Positions 1 to 7,882 of a stretch of 41,070 nt of DNA are shown here, in pieces. Below the pieces are notes generated by a model. The model did no database searches, was not told where the DNA came from, and saw nothing but the letters and a program-made list of their open reading frames with translations. Both the position numbers and the translations under genes were made by a program. How positions within the stretch are numbered: the stretch's first letter is position 1; the number at the start of each line of letters is the position of its first letter. Location of the stretch: positions 1 through 41,070 of the forward strand of contig JADLFQ010000020.1 in assembly GCA_020845515.1 (NCBI GenBank). The letters are read 5' to 3'. This DNA is from Anaerolineaceae bacterium. GTDB lineage: Bacteria > Chloroflexota > Anaerolineae > Anaerolineales > Anaerolineaceae.

Positions 1-278
1 GGTTTTCGCGCACGCTTTAAGGGCTGTAATATGACAGAACCGCCTAATTATACCAACGGAATTGCCTGCCCAAAAAACGAATTCCAGGCGCCGGCGTTAT
101 GCTCCGGGGCTGCCCCCGCGCTGCCTCAGTGACCGCGTCGTGGATGGCGCTGTATGCGCCAAAATCGTGCAGGCTGTGGTGATTTTCCTTGCGTTTGAGG
201 ATGCCAAAACAGGAGATTTCGCGGACGGCGACAGGCCGTGCCGTGTTGAACAGGTTTTAAAAAGCTGCCTGTACGCGG
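1..278. other. Left-edge stretch, no supported gene
   Basis: No convincing gene lies here. A minus-strand reading frame (about 256 down to 44, ending in TAG) gives a protein-like stretch of some 70 codons, but it has no usable start codon and follows a TAA at 257-259. A plus-strand frame from 62 runs across into the antisense of the next gene and is Arg/Cys-rich like a shadow frame. The minus frame could be the decayed end of a gene, but I do not recognise it. Confidence 0.4.
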
Positions 279-917
279 CTAGATGCCTGCGCCGTGTTTC
301 TGGAACTCTTGCGCGGCTTGCTCGCTCAGCGGGTGCGGTACAAGCGCTTCCAGTACGGACAGCGGCAGGGTGAGGTATTCAACCCCGGCGCGGCGCAGCT
401 CGATTGCCTCATGCGGGGATTTGACCGAGGCGGCGAGCAGATGCGTCTCGCTGCCGGAGAGCGCGGCCAGGCAGTCCCCCACCAGTTGACGGCTTTCGGC
501 TTCCGGCAGCAGCGTCCGGGCGCGGTGGTAATAGATGATAACGAAGCGCGCCCCGGCGGCCTGGGCAACCAATGCCTGAGCCGGGCTGAAGACTGCCGTC
601 AGCGCGCAGGAAATCTTTTCCGAGAGGCGCGCGGCCGCCTGAAAGCCTGCAGGGGTGGGCATGATCTTGACGACAAGCTGGTCGCCCAAAATTTTGGCGG
701 CGCGGCCGGCTTCTTCCAGCATGCCTTCGAGGTCACGTGCGGTCAACTGGTAAAAAACCGGCCCCGGGGTCAGGCTTGCCAGACGTGCCAGCGTCTCGGT
801 TGGTGAAAGACCGCTCCCGGCCAGCAAGGCTGGGTTGGTGGTGATGCCCCCCACCCAGCCCCAATGCGACACGGTTTCGGCTTCGGATATTCGTGCAGAA
901 TCGAGCAACAAAGACAT
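279..917 (-). CDS. Transaldolase / fructose-6-phosphate aldolase-like protein
   Basis: This is a 212-residue single-domain protein, the usual length of the short FSA/TalC-type transaldolases (about 215-220). It has the N-terminal GGITTNPAL block (residues 23-31) and a VVKIM strand whose K84 matches the Schiff-base lysine of the family's VKIP motif. The later FSPAQALVAQAAGA segment corresponds to the family's FSxxQA motif. Such enzymes transfer dihydroxyacetone units between sugar phosphates, or act as fructose-6-phosphate aldolases, in the cytoplasm. The IYYHRA segment after the Ala-rich helix differs from the usual PFVGR, so substrate choice may differ. An AGGAGG ribosome site sits about 7 bases before the ATG. 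The gene is followed downstream by no recognised partner. Family is fairly secure; exact substrate is not. Confidence 0.82.
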   Translation of the reverse strand: MSLLLDSARISEAETVSHWGWVGGITTNPALLAGSGLSPTETLARLASLTPGPVFYQLTARDLEGMLEEAGRAAKILGDQLVVKIMPTPAGFQAAARLSEKISCALTAVFSPAQALVAQAAGARFVIIYYHRARTLLPEAESRQLVGDCLAALSGSETHLLAASVKSPHEAIELRRAGVEYLTLPLSVLEALVPHPLSEQAAQEFQKHGAGI

Positions 918-1013
918 GCCATCCTCCTGTAAAGTCTCTCACCTGTATCGTGCAAAGTATAAATCCTGCCGGAAACCCTCACCGAATTGCGCGGTCCGGA
1001 AGCCGTGCGCGCT

Positions 1014-2528
1014 TCAGGGTGTGCGCGGGGAACGCAAATCAAAAATCCAGTAGTCGTCCGTTTGTGCAACCAGCGGGTAGGTGTTCAGCAATTTTGATTC
1101 CAGTTCCGGCTGACCTGCCAGCTCGTGCATATTGGTGACTATAAAATAGGTCTTTCCGGCGGTCTGTTCCTCGAAGGTGCGCGCAAAGTCATATTCTTTT
1201 CCGGCGAGCGTCCCCAGGTTGATATCGCCCGAGGTCTGCCAGGGCTGCACGTCAACCCAGCCCCAATATGCCAGGCGGTAGCCGTAATCTTCCACCAGCC
1301 CAACAGCCGGCGCGTCGCGCCCGATCTTTTGTCCCAATTCCGACCAGAAGGCCGGCTCGCCGCGCCAATCCTCGCGTTTGAGGGTAACGCGCACATCCCA
1401 AGCCGATACGAGGACGGCAAACAGCAAAACGCCGCACACCACCGGGACGTACAGCCGGCGCGGGCCGCGCGCGTTCTGAAAGAACACCTGTGTGGCGGCC
1501 GCCAACCCCAGCCCGACCAGTGGAACGGCGGGGAGTTGGTAATAATTATGGGTGGAGATATGGTAGGGGAGCGCCATCCCGTACAAAAAATATCCTGCCC
1601 AGGCGCCCAGTAAGATGGCGCGGTGTTTGGGCTGGCGGATCAAAAAAGCGGCGGCCAATCCTACCAGAAACCATTCAAAACCCAGCGTGGAGGCGATCAT
1701 CCCCTTCCACTGCAGGAAAAAGACAGGGTCTGACCAGAGCTGGGGGAAAAAGCGCAGGCCGAACTGGGATTGCAGCTCACCCGAAAGAAAGAAACCGTAG
1801 ATCAGAAAGAGCAGGGAAGGGAGGGCGGAAAGGGTGGCAGCCATCCAGACCTGGCGGTCGCGCGCCGCGCGGCGCAAGCCCGGCCCAAACAAGACCAGTG
1901 CAGCCCAAGCCGCGCCCAGAAAGAACACCGCCGTCGCTTTGATGAAAATCGCCAATCCCGTCAGCAGGCCGGCCAGCACAGCGCTGCGCGTGGAGCGTGC
2001 TTCCTGCCAGCGCGCGGCTGCCCACAGCGCCCAGACGACCGCGGCTGTCAGGAGTGGGTCGGGTTGGAAAGAGCGGCTGGCAATCGCGCCGAACGGTAGA
2101 AACAGGTAGTAAGCCAGCGCCGCCAACCCCCCGGCGGTCCCGCCAGCCATACAGCGGGCGAGCAAAAAGAGACCCGCCCCCCCGGCCAGCCAGAAAAAAA
2201 TGGAATACAGGCGGGGGATCCACAGGGCTTCGCCACCGGCAATGCCGTACGTGAATGCGGCGAGGCGCTGCAGGATGGGCGGTTCGATCAGGCCTTCGGT
2301 TTTCCACTGCTGCACGGCCATCTCGCGCTGCCAGGCAGGTGCATCCGTGAGGGTGTCGTAGTACATGCCGCGCGCCATGAGGGCGGCGTGAAGCTGACGG
2401 GTGGCGTGAAAATCGAGCGGCGGGTCGGTGAGATCGTACACACGTATGACCAACCCCAGCCCAAAAAGAAAGGTGAGAGCGAACCAGAAGAGCCATTTTT
2501 GGAGCGCCGGAAGAAGAGGAAAAGGCAC
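1014..2528 (-). CDS. GT39/ArnT-like integral membrane glycosyltransferase
   Basis: This 504-residue multi-pass membrane protein has about ten hydrophobic segments. The short N-terminal segment ends in RVYDLTDPPLDFHATRQ, resembling the first periplasmic loop of GT39/PMT/ArnT enzymes, where an acidic residue is catalytic (here D32 or the D in PPLDF). It carries a C-terminal soluble tail of about 110 residues. Such enzymes move sugars from polyprenyl-phosphate donors onto proteins or lipids at the outer face of the membrane. The start is GTG at 2526-2528, chosen because AGGAGG lies about ten bases upstream and no in-frame ATG is better placed. It is divergent from the polysaccharide acyltransferase gene at 2596, 67 bases away, which supports a role in cell-surface glycan work. 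The precise acceptor is unknown. Confidence 0.72.
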   Translation of the reverse strand: MPFPLLPALQKWLFWFALTFLFGLGLVIRVYDLTDPPLDFHATRQLHAALMARGMYYDTLTDAPAWQREMAVQQWKTEGLIEPPILQRLAAFTYGIAGGEALWIPRLYSIFFWLAGGAGLFLLARCMAGGTAGGLAALAYYLFLPFGAIASRSFQPDPLLTAAVVWALWAAARWQEARSTRSAVLAGLLTGLAIFIKATAVFFLGAAWAALVLFGPGLRRAARDRQVWMAATLSALPSLLFLIYGFFLSGELQSQFGLRFFPQLWSDPVFFLQWKGMIASTLGFEWFLVGLAAAFLIRQPKHRAILLGAWAGYFLYGMALPYHISTHNYYQLPAVPLVGLGLAAATQVFFQNARGPRRLYVPVVCGVLLFAVLVSAWDVRVTLKREDWRGEPAFWSELGQKIGRDAPAVGLVEDYGYRLAYWGWVDVQPWQTSGDINLGTLAGKEYDFARTFEEQTAGKTYFIVTNMHELAGQPELESKLLNTYPLVAQTDDYWIFDLRSPRTP

Positions 2529-2571
2529 AGCCGCGAACCTCCTGTGCCCGAATTATATCGCGCAAATGCGT

Positions 2572-2577
2572 TATAAT
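2572..2577 (+). promoter_or_regulatory. Possible -10 box for the acyltransferase pair
   Basis: A perfect TATAAT lies 18 bases before the ATG at 2596 in the divergent gap. The -35 region is poor. The implied leader is very short and I see no Shine-Dalgarno before 2596. Confidence 0.35.
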
Positions 2578-2595
2578 TCGCGCGCCTGCCCCCTT

Positions 2596-4056
2596 ATGAC
2601 TTTCAACGCCCCCTTCTTTTTGTTCTTTTTCTTCCCGGCTGCGCTGCTGGTGTTTTTGGCTGCCGGGGCACGTTTGCGCGTTTGGGCGCTGCTGGCCGCC
2701 AGTCTGCTCTTTTATGCCTGGGGGTCGCCGTTGTTCCTCCCGCTGATCCTTGTCCTGGCGGCGGCTAATTACTGGCTCGGGCAAAAACTGGCGCGGCGCC
2801 CGGCGCAGCGCTGGCTGCTGGCAGCAGGGCTGGTGTTGAATATCGGGCTGTTGGTGGTTTTTAAGGTCGCGGCGCGGTACTGGCCGGACGCGCTCAACCT
2901 GGCAGCCAGTCTGGGGGGGATCAACGTCCCGGCGGCGCTTCCGCTTTACCTGAAGCAGGTGGCCTTATTTCCGTTGGGCTTGTCGTATCTGGCATTTCAG
3001 GGCGCGGCTTATCTGCTGGACATCCGTAAAAATCCCGCCCAGCGCGCCGCCAGTCTTGGGGAGTTTTCCACTTATTTTCTCCTGTTCCCCAAGCTGATTG
3101 CGGGCCCGATCACGCGCTACCGCGAGCTCGCCGCCGGGCTCCGCCGTCCGCAGGTCAACCTTTCCATGCTGGCGGAGGGGGCACGGCGTTTCACCGGCGG
3201 ACTGGCAAAGAAGGTCTTGATCGCCGACCAACTCTCCCGGCTGGTGGACAGCGGCGTCTTCGCACAGACTGCGCCCAACCTGAGCACCGGCATGGCCTGG
3301 CTGGTGATGCTGGCTTACACCCTGCAAATTTATTACGATTTTTCCGGCTATACCGATATGGCGATCGGGTTGGGGCAAATGTTCGGGCTGCGCCTTCCTG
3401 AGAACTTCAGCCGCCCGTACATCTCCCGCAGCATCTCCGAGTTCTGGCGGCGCTGGCACATTACGCTTTCCACCTGGTTTCGCGATTACGTCTTTTACCC
3501 CCTGGAGAGAAAACGGCACGGCGCGGGCGGTTTGCGTCAGCCGCTCAACATCCTGATCGTGTTTCTCCTGACGGGCCTGTGGCACGGTGTCAGCCCCACC
3601 TTTGCACTCTGGGGGGCGCTGCACGGGCTGGCGATTGCTTTTGAGAATACGGCGGCGGGCAGAAGACTGACCGGTTGGTGGCCGCCGCTGCAACACTTGT
3701 ACACGCTGCTGACCCTTATGGCCGGGTGGGTCTTCTTTCGCTCACCGGGCGTGGGATTCGCGCTGGGGCTGCTGCGCACGATGGCTGGCTTCCCCACCGG
3801 CAGTGGAGTGCTGCCGTACTCCGTGCTCCCGCCGCTGGAGGCGCCTTTCTGGCTGGCGCTGACTGCCGGGCTGATCTTGGCGCTGCCCCTGGATGCAGTT
3901 TTGAAGCCCGCACGGGCGCGCTGGGTGGAGCGGTTTGCCGGGCTGGGGATGCTGCCGGGGATCGCGCTGGACGCCGCACGAATTGGCCTGTTATGGGTCA
4001 GCCTGGTCGTACTGGCAGGTTCGCAGTACCAACCCTATATTTATGGGGGGTTTTGA
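2596..4056 (+). CDS. MBOAT family O-acyltransferase (AlgI-type)
   Basis: This 486-residue membrane protein belongs to the MBOAT family, which moves acyl groups (acetyl in AlgI/PatA/DltB relatives) across the membrane to exported polysaccharides. Seen features: an N-terminal FLFFFFP hydrophobic start followed by LLFYAWGSP, the SEFWRRWHITLS block with FRDYVFYPLE, and a GLWHG motif whose His is residue 330, the expected catalytic His. Length matches the AlgI group (about 460-520). An upstream in-frame extension to 2428 is possible, but it is Arg/Lys-rich, antisense to the neighbouring gene and unlike family N-termini, so I start at ATG 2596. The stop overlaps the start of the next gene (TGATG), so the two are almost surely cotranslated as an acyltransferase pair. 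Confidence 0.9.
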   Translation: MTFNAPFFLFFFFPAALLVFLAAGARLRVWALLAASLLFYAWGSPLFLPLILVLAAANYWLGQKLARRPAQRWLLAAGLVLNIGLLVVFKVAARYWPDALNLAASLGGINVPAALPLYLKQVALFPLGLSYLAFQGAAYLLDIRKNPAQRAASLGEFSTYFLLFPKLIAGPITRYRELAAGLRRPQVNLSMLAEGARRFTGGLAKKVLIADQLSRLVDSGVFAQTAPNLSTGMAWLVMLAYTLQIYYDFSGYTDMAIGLGQMFGLRLPENFSRPYISRSISEFWRRWHITLSTWFRDYVFYPLERKRHGAGGLRQPLNILIVFLLTGLWHGVSPTFALWGALHGLAIAFENTAAGRRLTGWWPPLQHLYTLLTLMAGWVFFRSPGVGFALGLLRTMAGFPTGSGVLPYSVLPPLEAPFWLALTAGLILALPLDAVLKPARARWVERFAGLGMLPGIALDAARIGLLWVSLVVLAGSQYQPYIYGGF

Positions 4057-5162
4057 TGACCGCAGAACGCAGGCAGGCGATCCGCAGCGCGCTTTTCCTG
4101 GGCGCCTTTCTGGCGGTGCTGGTGTGGCCGCTGCGCAATGGGCTTCCGGCGCTGAAAGATGCCCTGCCGCCGCCCAGCGGCACTTTTTCAAAAATCCCCA
4201 TCGCGGCAGCCGCACGCGATGCCGTCTTTCTGCCGGTGGAGTATATGCGGCGCTACGAGGCGCATTATGAAGGGCGCGTCCGGCGTGTGGAAATTTACAA
4301 CGCGGTCATGCTGAACGCCCTGGATGTGCATGTCTTTCCCACGGTGCTGCGCGGCCGGGATGACTGGCTGTTCTGGACGGGCGAAGGCAACATCAACGAT
4401 TACCAGAATGTCCAGCCTTTCAGCCGCGCCGATCTGGAGGAGCTTGAGCAAAAACTGGCCGCCACCCAGGCGAGGATGGCGGAAGAGGGCATTGTGTTTT
4501 TGCTGGTTCCAGCGCCGAACAAGGAGACGATCTACCCGGAAATGCTGCCGCCCGGAATTGCAAAGATTGGACCTGCCTCGCGGCTGGACCAACTGCTTGT
4601 GTACTTGAAGGAGCGGCACAACCCGGTTTCCCTCCTCGATTTGCGGCCTGTGCTCCTGGCTGAGAAGGCACAGGGCTTGCTGTATTACCGCACCGACACG
4701 CACTGGAATGACCTTGGGGCTTATACCGCTAGCGCCGCCATGATGGCCACACTGCAAGAGGATTTCCCCGCCTTGCAAATGCCGGGGTTGGAAACCTACC
4801 GGCGCGAGAGTGAGACCATCAGCGGCGATCTGGCGCGCCTGCTGTTAACCGAGCCGCTGCTTTCGGAAACGACGGAGCGCTTGATCCCTGCCGCGCCTCC
4901 CAGCGTGCGCTTTGTGGAAAAGACAGACCGGGTGATTACGATCAGCGAGGTGGATGACGCCTCACTGCCGCGCGCAGTCATCTTCCGAGACTCATTTGCA
5001 AACAGCCTGGAACCCTTCCTCGCCGGGCATTTCAGCCGGGCGGTGTACCCCTGGACTTTTGGAATTGATTGGGAACTGATCGAGCGGGAACAGCCGGATA
5101 TTGTTATTTACGAGCTGGCAGAACGCTACCTTCACTATATGAAAGAGATCACCCCTGAATGA
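4056..5162 (+). CDS. AlgJ/AlgX-type SGNH acetyltransferase partner
   Basis: This 368-residue protein has one N-terminal membrane segment (residues about 8-30) and an extracytoplasmic SGNH-like domain of the AlgX/AlgJ/DltD kind. Key points seen: GRDDWLFW near residue 103, typical of the AlgX/AlgJ start; DTHWN with D214 and H216, the catalytic Asp-His pair; and RDSFANS with S313, the candidate nucleophile corresponding to the GDSF of relatives. The family completes acetyl transfer from the MBOAT protein to polysaccharide outside the membrane. The ATG is taken at 4056, overlapping the acyltransferase stop by one base. A longer in-frame start at 3675 lies wholly inside the upstream gene and is rejected. 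The polysaccharide is unknown; no synthase is in the window. Confidence 0.87.
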   Translation: MTAERRQAIRSALFLGAFLAVLVWPLRNGLPALKDALPPPSGTFSKIPIAAAARDAVFLPVEYMRRYEAHYEGRVRRVEIYNAVMLNALDVHVFPTVLRGRDDWLFWTGEGNINDYQNVQPFSRADLEELEQKLAATQARMAEEGIVFLLVPAPNKETIYPEMLPPGIAKIGPASRLDQLLVYLKERHNPVSLLDLRPVLLAEKAQGLLYYRTDTHWNDLGAYTASAAMMATLQEDFPALQMPGLETYRRESETISGDLARLLLTEPLLSETTERLIPAAPPSVRFVEKTDRVITISEVDDASLPRAVIFRDSFANSLEPFLAGHFSRAVYPWTFGIDWELIEREQPDIVIYELAERYLHYMKEITPE

Positions 5163-5232
5163 AGCATTTAACGGGAAGCGGCCGTGCAGATTTTGAAGAG
5201 AGGGCACGAAGAAGGGGTGGGATTGGGGGATG

Positions 5233-5312
5233 ATCTTTCACCTGCATGAAAGATGTATAATCATGGTTGTAATGAGAATGTAATTTTGTAATCTATTTTA
5301 TCTTTGTATAAT
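5233..5312 (+). promoter_or_regulatory. Inverted repeat and two -10 boxes before the GGDEF-EAL gene
   Basis: A perfect inverted repeat, ATCTTTCA-6-TGAAAGAT (5233-5254), abuts a TATAAT at 5256-5261, overlapping where its -35 box would lie. A second TATAAT at 5307-5312 has TTTGTA at 5285-5290 with a 16-base spacer, 73 bases before the ATG. The repeat could be an operator or, less likely as there is no T-run, the end of the preceding transcript. Confidence 0.45.
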
Positions 5313-5384
5313 AGTGCATTGAAGGGAACCGAGCCCGGACAATATTTGCTATTAAGTGAGCAAAGAAACTAAAAACGTACTCCT

Positions 5385-7847
5385 ATGACACTCCCCCGCA
5401 CCCAAGCGAACGAATTCTTGCTCTTTAGGGCCGCTTCCACCCTTTTTATCGGACTGCTGCTGGTTCAACTGGCGTTAACCCAATTTCCGGCGGGACGGGT
5501 GCGAGTCGTTGTCAGCAATCTGATCTTCCCGTTTTTTATTCTGCTTCCGTCCGCGTTTCTTCTATTGGCTGCCCGCAGAACGCACCCGCACTCCCCTCAA
5601 TTTGCGCGGGCGTTGCGCTTCTTTGCTGCGGCAATCCTGGTCAACCTGGTTGGCCAAATCCTGTGGAGCAGTCAGGAAATTTGGAAGGGCAAAGCGCCGC
5701 ACCCCTCCATCGCGGATGCGTTCTTTCTGCTCTCTTATCCGCTCTTTCTAGTAGGCGCTTATCTGGCATCCAGAAAAAAAAGCTCCCGGCAAGAGAACAT
5801 TAAAAATTTTTTAGATTCGAGCGTAATTGTGCTTTCCGCCCTCCTGGGTTATTGGGTTCTGATCCTGGGACCGCAGCTGCTGAAGGGCGGCACGGACAAA
5901 CTGGCCGGCGTGATTTCAATTGCCTACCCGATTGGAGATATCCTGATTCTGTGGGGCGCCACGCACTTGATTTACAACCCCGCCGATCTGCCTGACAAAC
6001 GGCCGGCGCAGCTGTTGACGATCGGGGCAATCCTTCTTATCATCAACGATACCTTTTCCGCACTTCAAGTGGAAAATACCCTCTATTTGACAGGAGGGTA
6101 CACCGATTTTGGCTGGGCGCTCGCCTGTTTCTTTTTCTTTCAGGCGGCACGCGCTCAGATCGAATCTGTAAGCCGGGGGGGTGAAGCGGGGACAGGGTAT
6201 TCCTCCGTATTCTCCGGCATATTGAATAAAGTGGAACACTGGGCGGCTTATTACCCGTACATTTTTGTAATTCTGCCATTCTTTATCATTGCCTGGCATC
6301 CTGACCGCGCTTTTTTAATCAGCAACTTTACGCTGGCACTCTGGACAAGCGTGCTGATCACAATGGTGTTCATCCGGCAGACCATTTCAATCAGGGAAAA
6401 CCGCGCCCTCAACAAACAATTGAGCAAAGCGCTCGAAGAAGTGCAAGCCAAAACCCAGGCGCTGGAAAAATCCAATCTGGAATTGCAAAGTGAAATTACA
6501 GAACACCGCGCCTCCAAGAAGCTGCTTGTCTACAAGGCGCTGCACGACAGCCTTACAGGGCTGCCCAACCGCGCTTATCTGCTGGACCGGTTGAAGCATA
6601 TCCTGAAATTCAGTAAAAAATACAGCGCCATTCAGTCTGCCGTTCTTTATCTGGACTTTGACCACTTTAAGGTCGTCAACGATAGCCTGGGACATACGAC
6701 TGGGGATCAGCTTTTAATTCAAATAGCCAGCCGGCTGGAAGCCTGCGTACGCGAGCGCGATATGGTCGGGAGGATCGGCGGCGACGAGTTTGTTATTATC
6801 CTCTGTGAGGACTGTGACACCAGCGCGGTCGAAAAGATTACAAGGCGTATTGTGAAGGTCTTCTCCAAACCGTTTGATCTTGGGAACGGAAAAAAGATCT
6901 TCATCTCCACCAGCATTGGCATTGTTGAACGGTTGGGGAATTACGAACTGCCGGAGGATATCCTGCGCGATGCAGATATTGCCATGTATTACGCAAAATC
7001 TTTGGGCCGCAACCACTACAGGTTCTATGAAGAAGGGATGCGCGAGCGGATGACCTTTAAGCTCGAAATTGAGCATGACTTGCTGAACGCGCTGGAGAGG
7101 GGTGAATTTGAACTGCACTACCAACCGATCTTATCGCTGCAAGACTTGCACCTGGCCGGATTCGAAGCCTTGATCCGCTGGAACCACCCACAGCGCGGGA
7201 TGATCTCTCCGCTGGAGTTTATCCCCATTTGTGAGGAAAACGGCCTGATCTACAAATTGGGGGCTTGGGTGCTGCAAGAAGCCTGCGCCCAGACAGCGCT
7301 CTGGCATACCGCCAATCCCGCTCTCAAAACCCTGAGTATTCACGTAAATATCTCGGGAAGCCAGATCTGCCATCCGCACTTTATCAACCAGGTGACACAC
7401 GCGCTTGAAAAGACGGGTATTGACCCTCGCAGCCTGCGTATCGAGGTGACCGAAAGCGTGTTTATCAAAAACACCAAGGCGGCGCTGAATGCCTTTGAGA
7501 AACTGCGCGAGCTTGGGATTGAATACGAGCTGGATGACTTCGGCAGCGGATACTCCTCCCTGAAATACCTGCATACCTTCCCAATTCGTAATATCAAAAT
7601 TGACCGCAGCTTTATCCAAGCCATCCAACCAGGCGAAAAGCCCGAGATCGTCCGGGCAATTCTTTCGCTGGTTCACAACCTCGATATCCGTCTGACGGCT
7701 GAGGGCATCGAAACGGAATACCAACTCAAGGAGCTTGCAAATTTGGGGTGCCATTTTGGACAGGGATTCCTGTTTTCGAAGCCATTAAACAGACATGCGG
7801 CTGAAGAATACCTGAAAAATCAGCCGGTATTTCGTCTTTCCGAATAG
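5385..7847 (+). CDS. Membrane GGDEF-EAL cyclic-di-GMP enzyme
   Basis: This 820-residue protein has about ten N-terminal membrane segments (residues 1-335), a short coiled coil (about 340-375), then GGDEF and EAL domains. GGDEF is intact at 465-469 and is preceded five residues earlier by RERD, the RxxD product-inhibition site. The EAL domain is also complete: EAL at 594-596, NISGSQ, EVTES, DDFGSG, KIDRSF and EGIE carry the residues known to bind metals and act in catalysis. It could therefore both make and break c-di-GMP, with direction set by the membrane sensor. The N-terminal region resembles no named sensor I know. It stands alone, but lies just after the polysaccharide acetylation pair on the same strand, so it may control surface-polymer traits; that is inference. 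Confidence 0.92.
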   Translation: MTLPRTQANEFLLFRAASTLFIGLLLVQLALTQFPAGRVRVVVSNLIFPFFILLPSAFLLLAARRTHPHSPQFARALRFFAAAILVNLVGQILWSSQEIWKGKAPHPSIADAFFLLSYPLFLVGAYLASRKKSSRQENIKNFLDSSVIVLSALLGYWVLILGPQLLKGGTDKLAGVISIAYPIGDILILWGATHLIYNPADLPDKRPAQLLTIGAILLIINDTFSALQVENTLYLTGGYTDFGWALACFFFFQAARAQIESVSRGGEAGTGYSSVFSGILNKVEHWAAYYPYIFVILPFFIIAWHPDRAFLISNFTLALWTSVLITMVFIRQTISIRENRALNKQLSKALEEVQAKTQALEKSNLELQSEITEHRASKKLLVYKALHDSLTGLPNRAYLLDRLKHILKFSKKYSAIQSAVLYLDFDHFKVVNDSLGHTTGDQLLIQIASRLEACVRERDMVGRIGGDEFVIILCEDCDTSAVEKITRRIVKVFSKPFDLGNGKKIFISTSIGIVERLGNYELPEDILRDADIAMYYAKSLGRNHYRFYEEGMRERMTFKLEIEHDLLNALERGEFELHYQPILSLQDLHLAGFEALIRWNHPQRGMISPLEFIPICEENGLIYKLGAWVLQEACAQTALWHTANPALKTLSIHVNISGSQICHPHFINQVTHALEKTGIDPRSLRIEVTESVFIKNTKAALNAFEKLRELGIEYELDDFGSGYSSLKYLHTFPIRNIKIDRSFIQAIQPGEKPEIVRAILSLVHNLDIRLTAEGIETEYQLKELANLGCHFGQGFLFSKPLNRHAAEEYLKNQPVFRLSE

Positions 7848-7882
7848 CCCGGGGCAGCCACAAAGTTTTGAGTATACCGGTT

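Noticed and set aside
44-256. Protein-like minus-strand frame at the left edge
   Set aside because: It has no ATG/GTG/TTG start, follows a TAA, and I cannot match it to a family.
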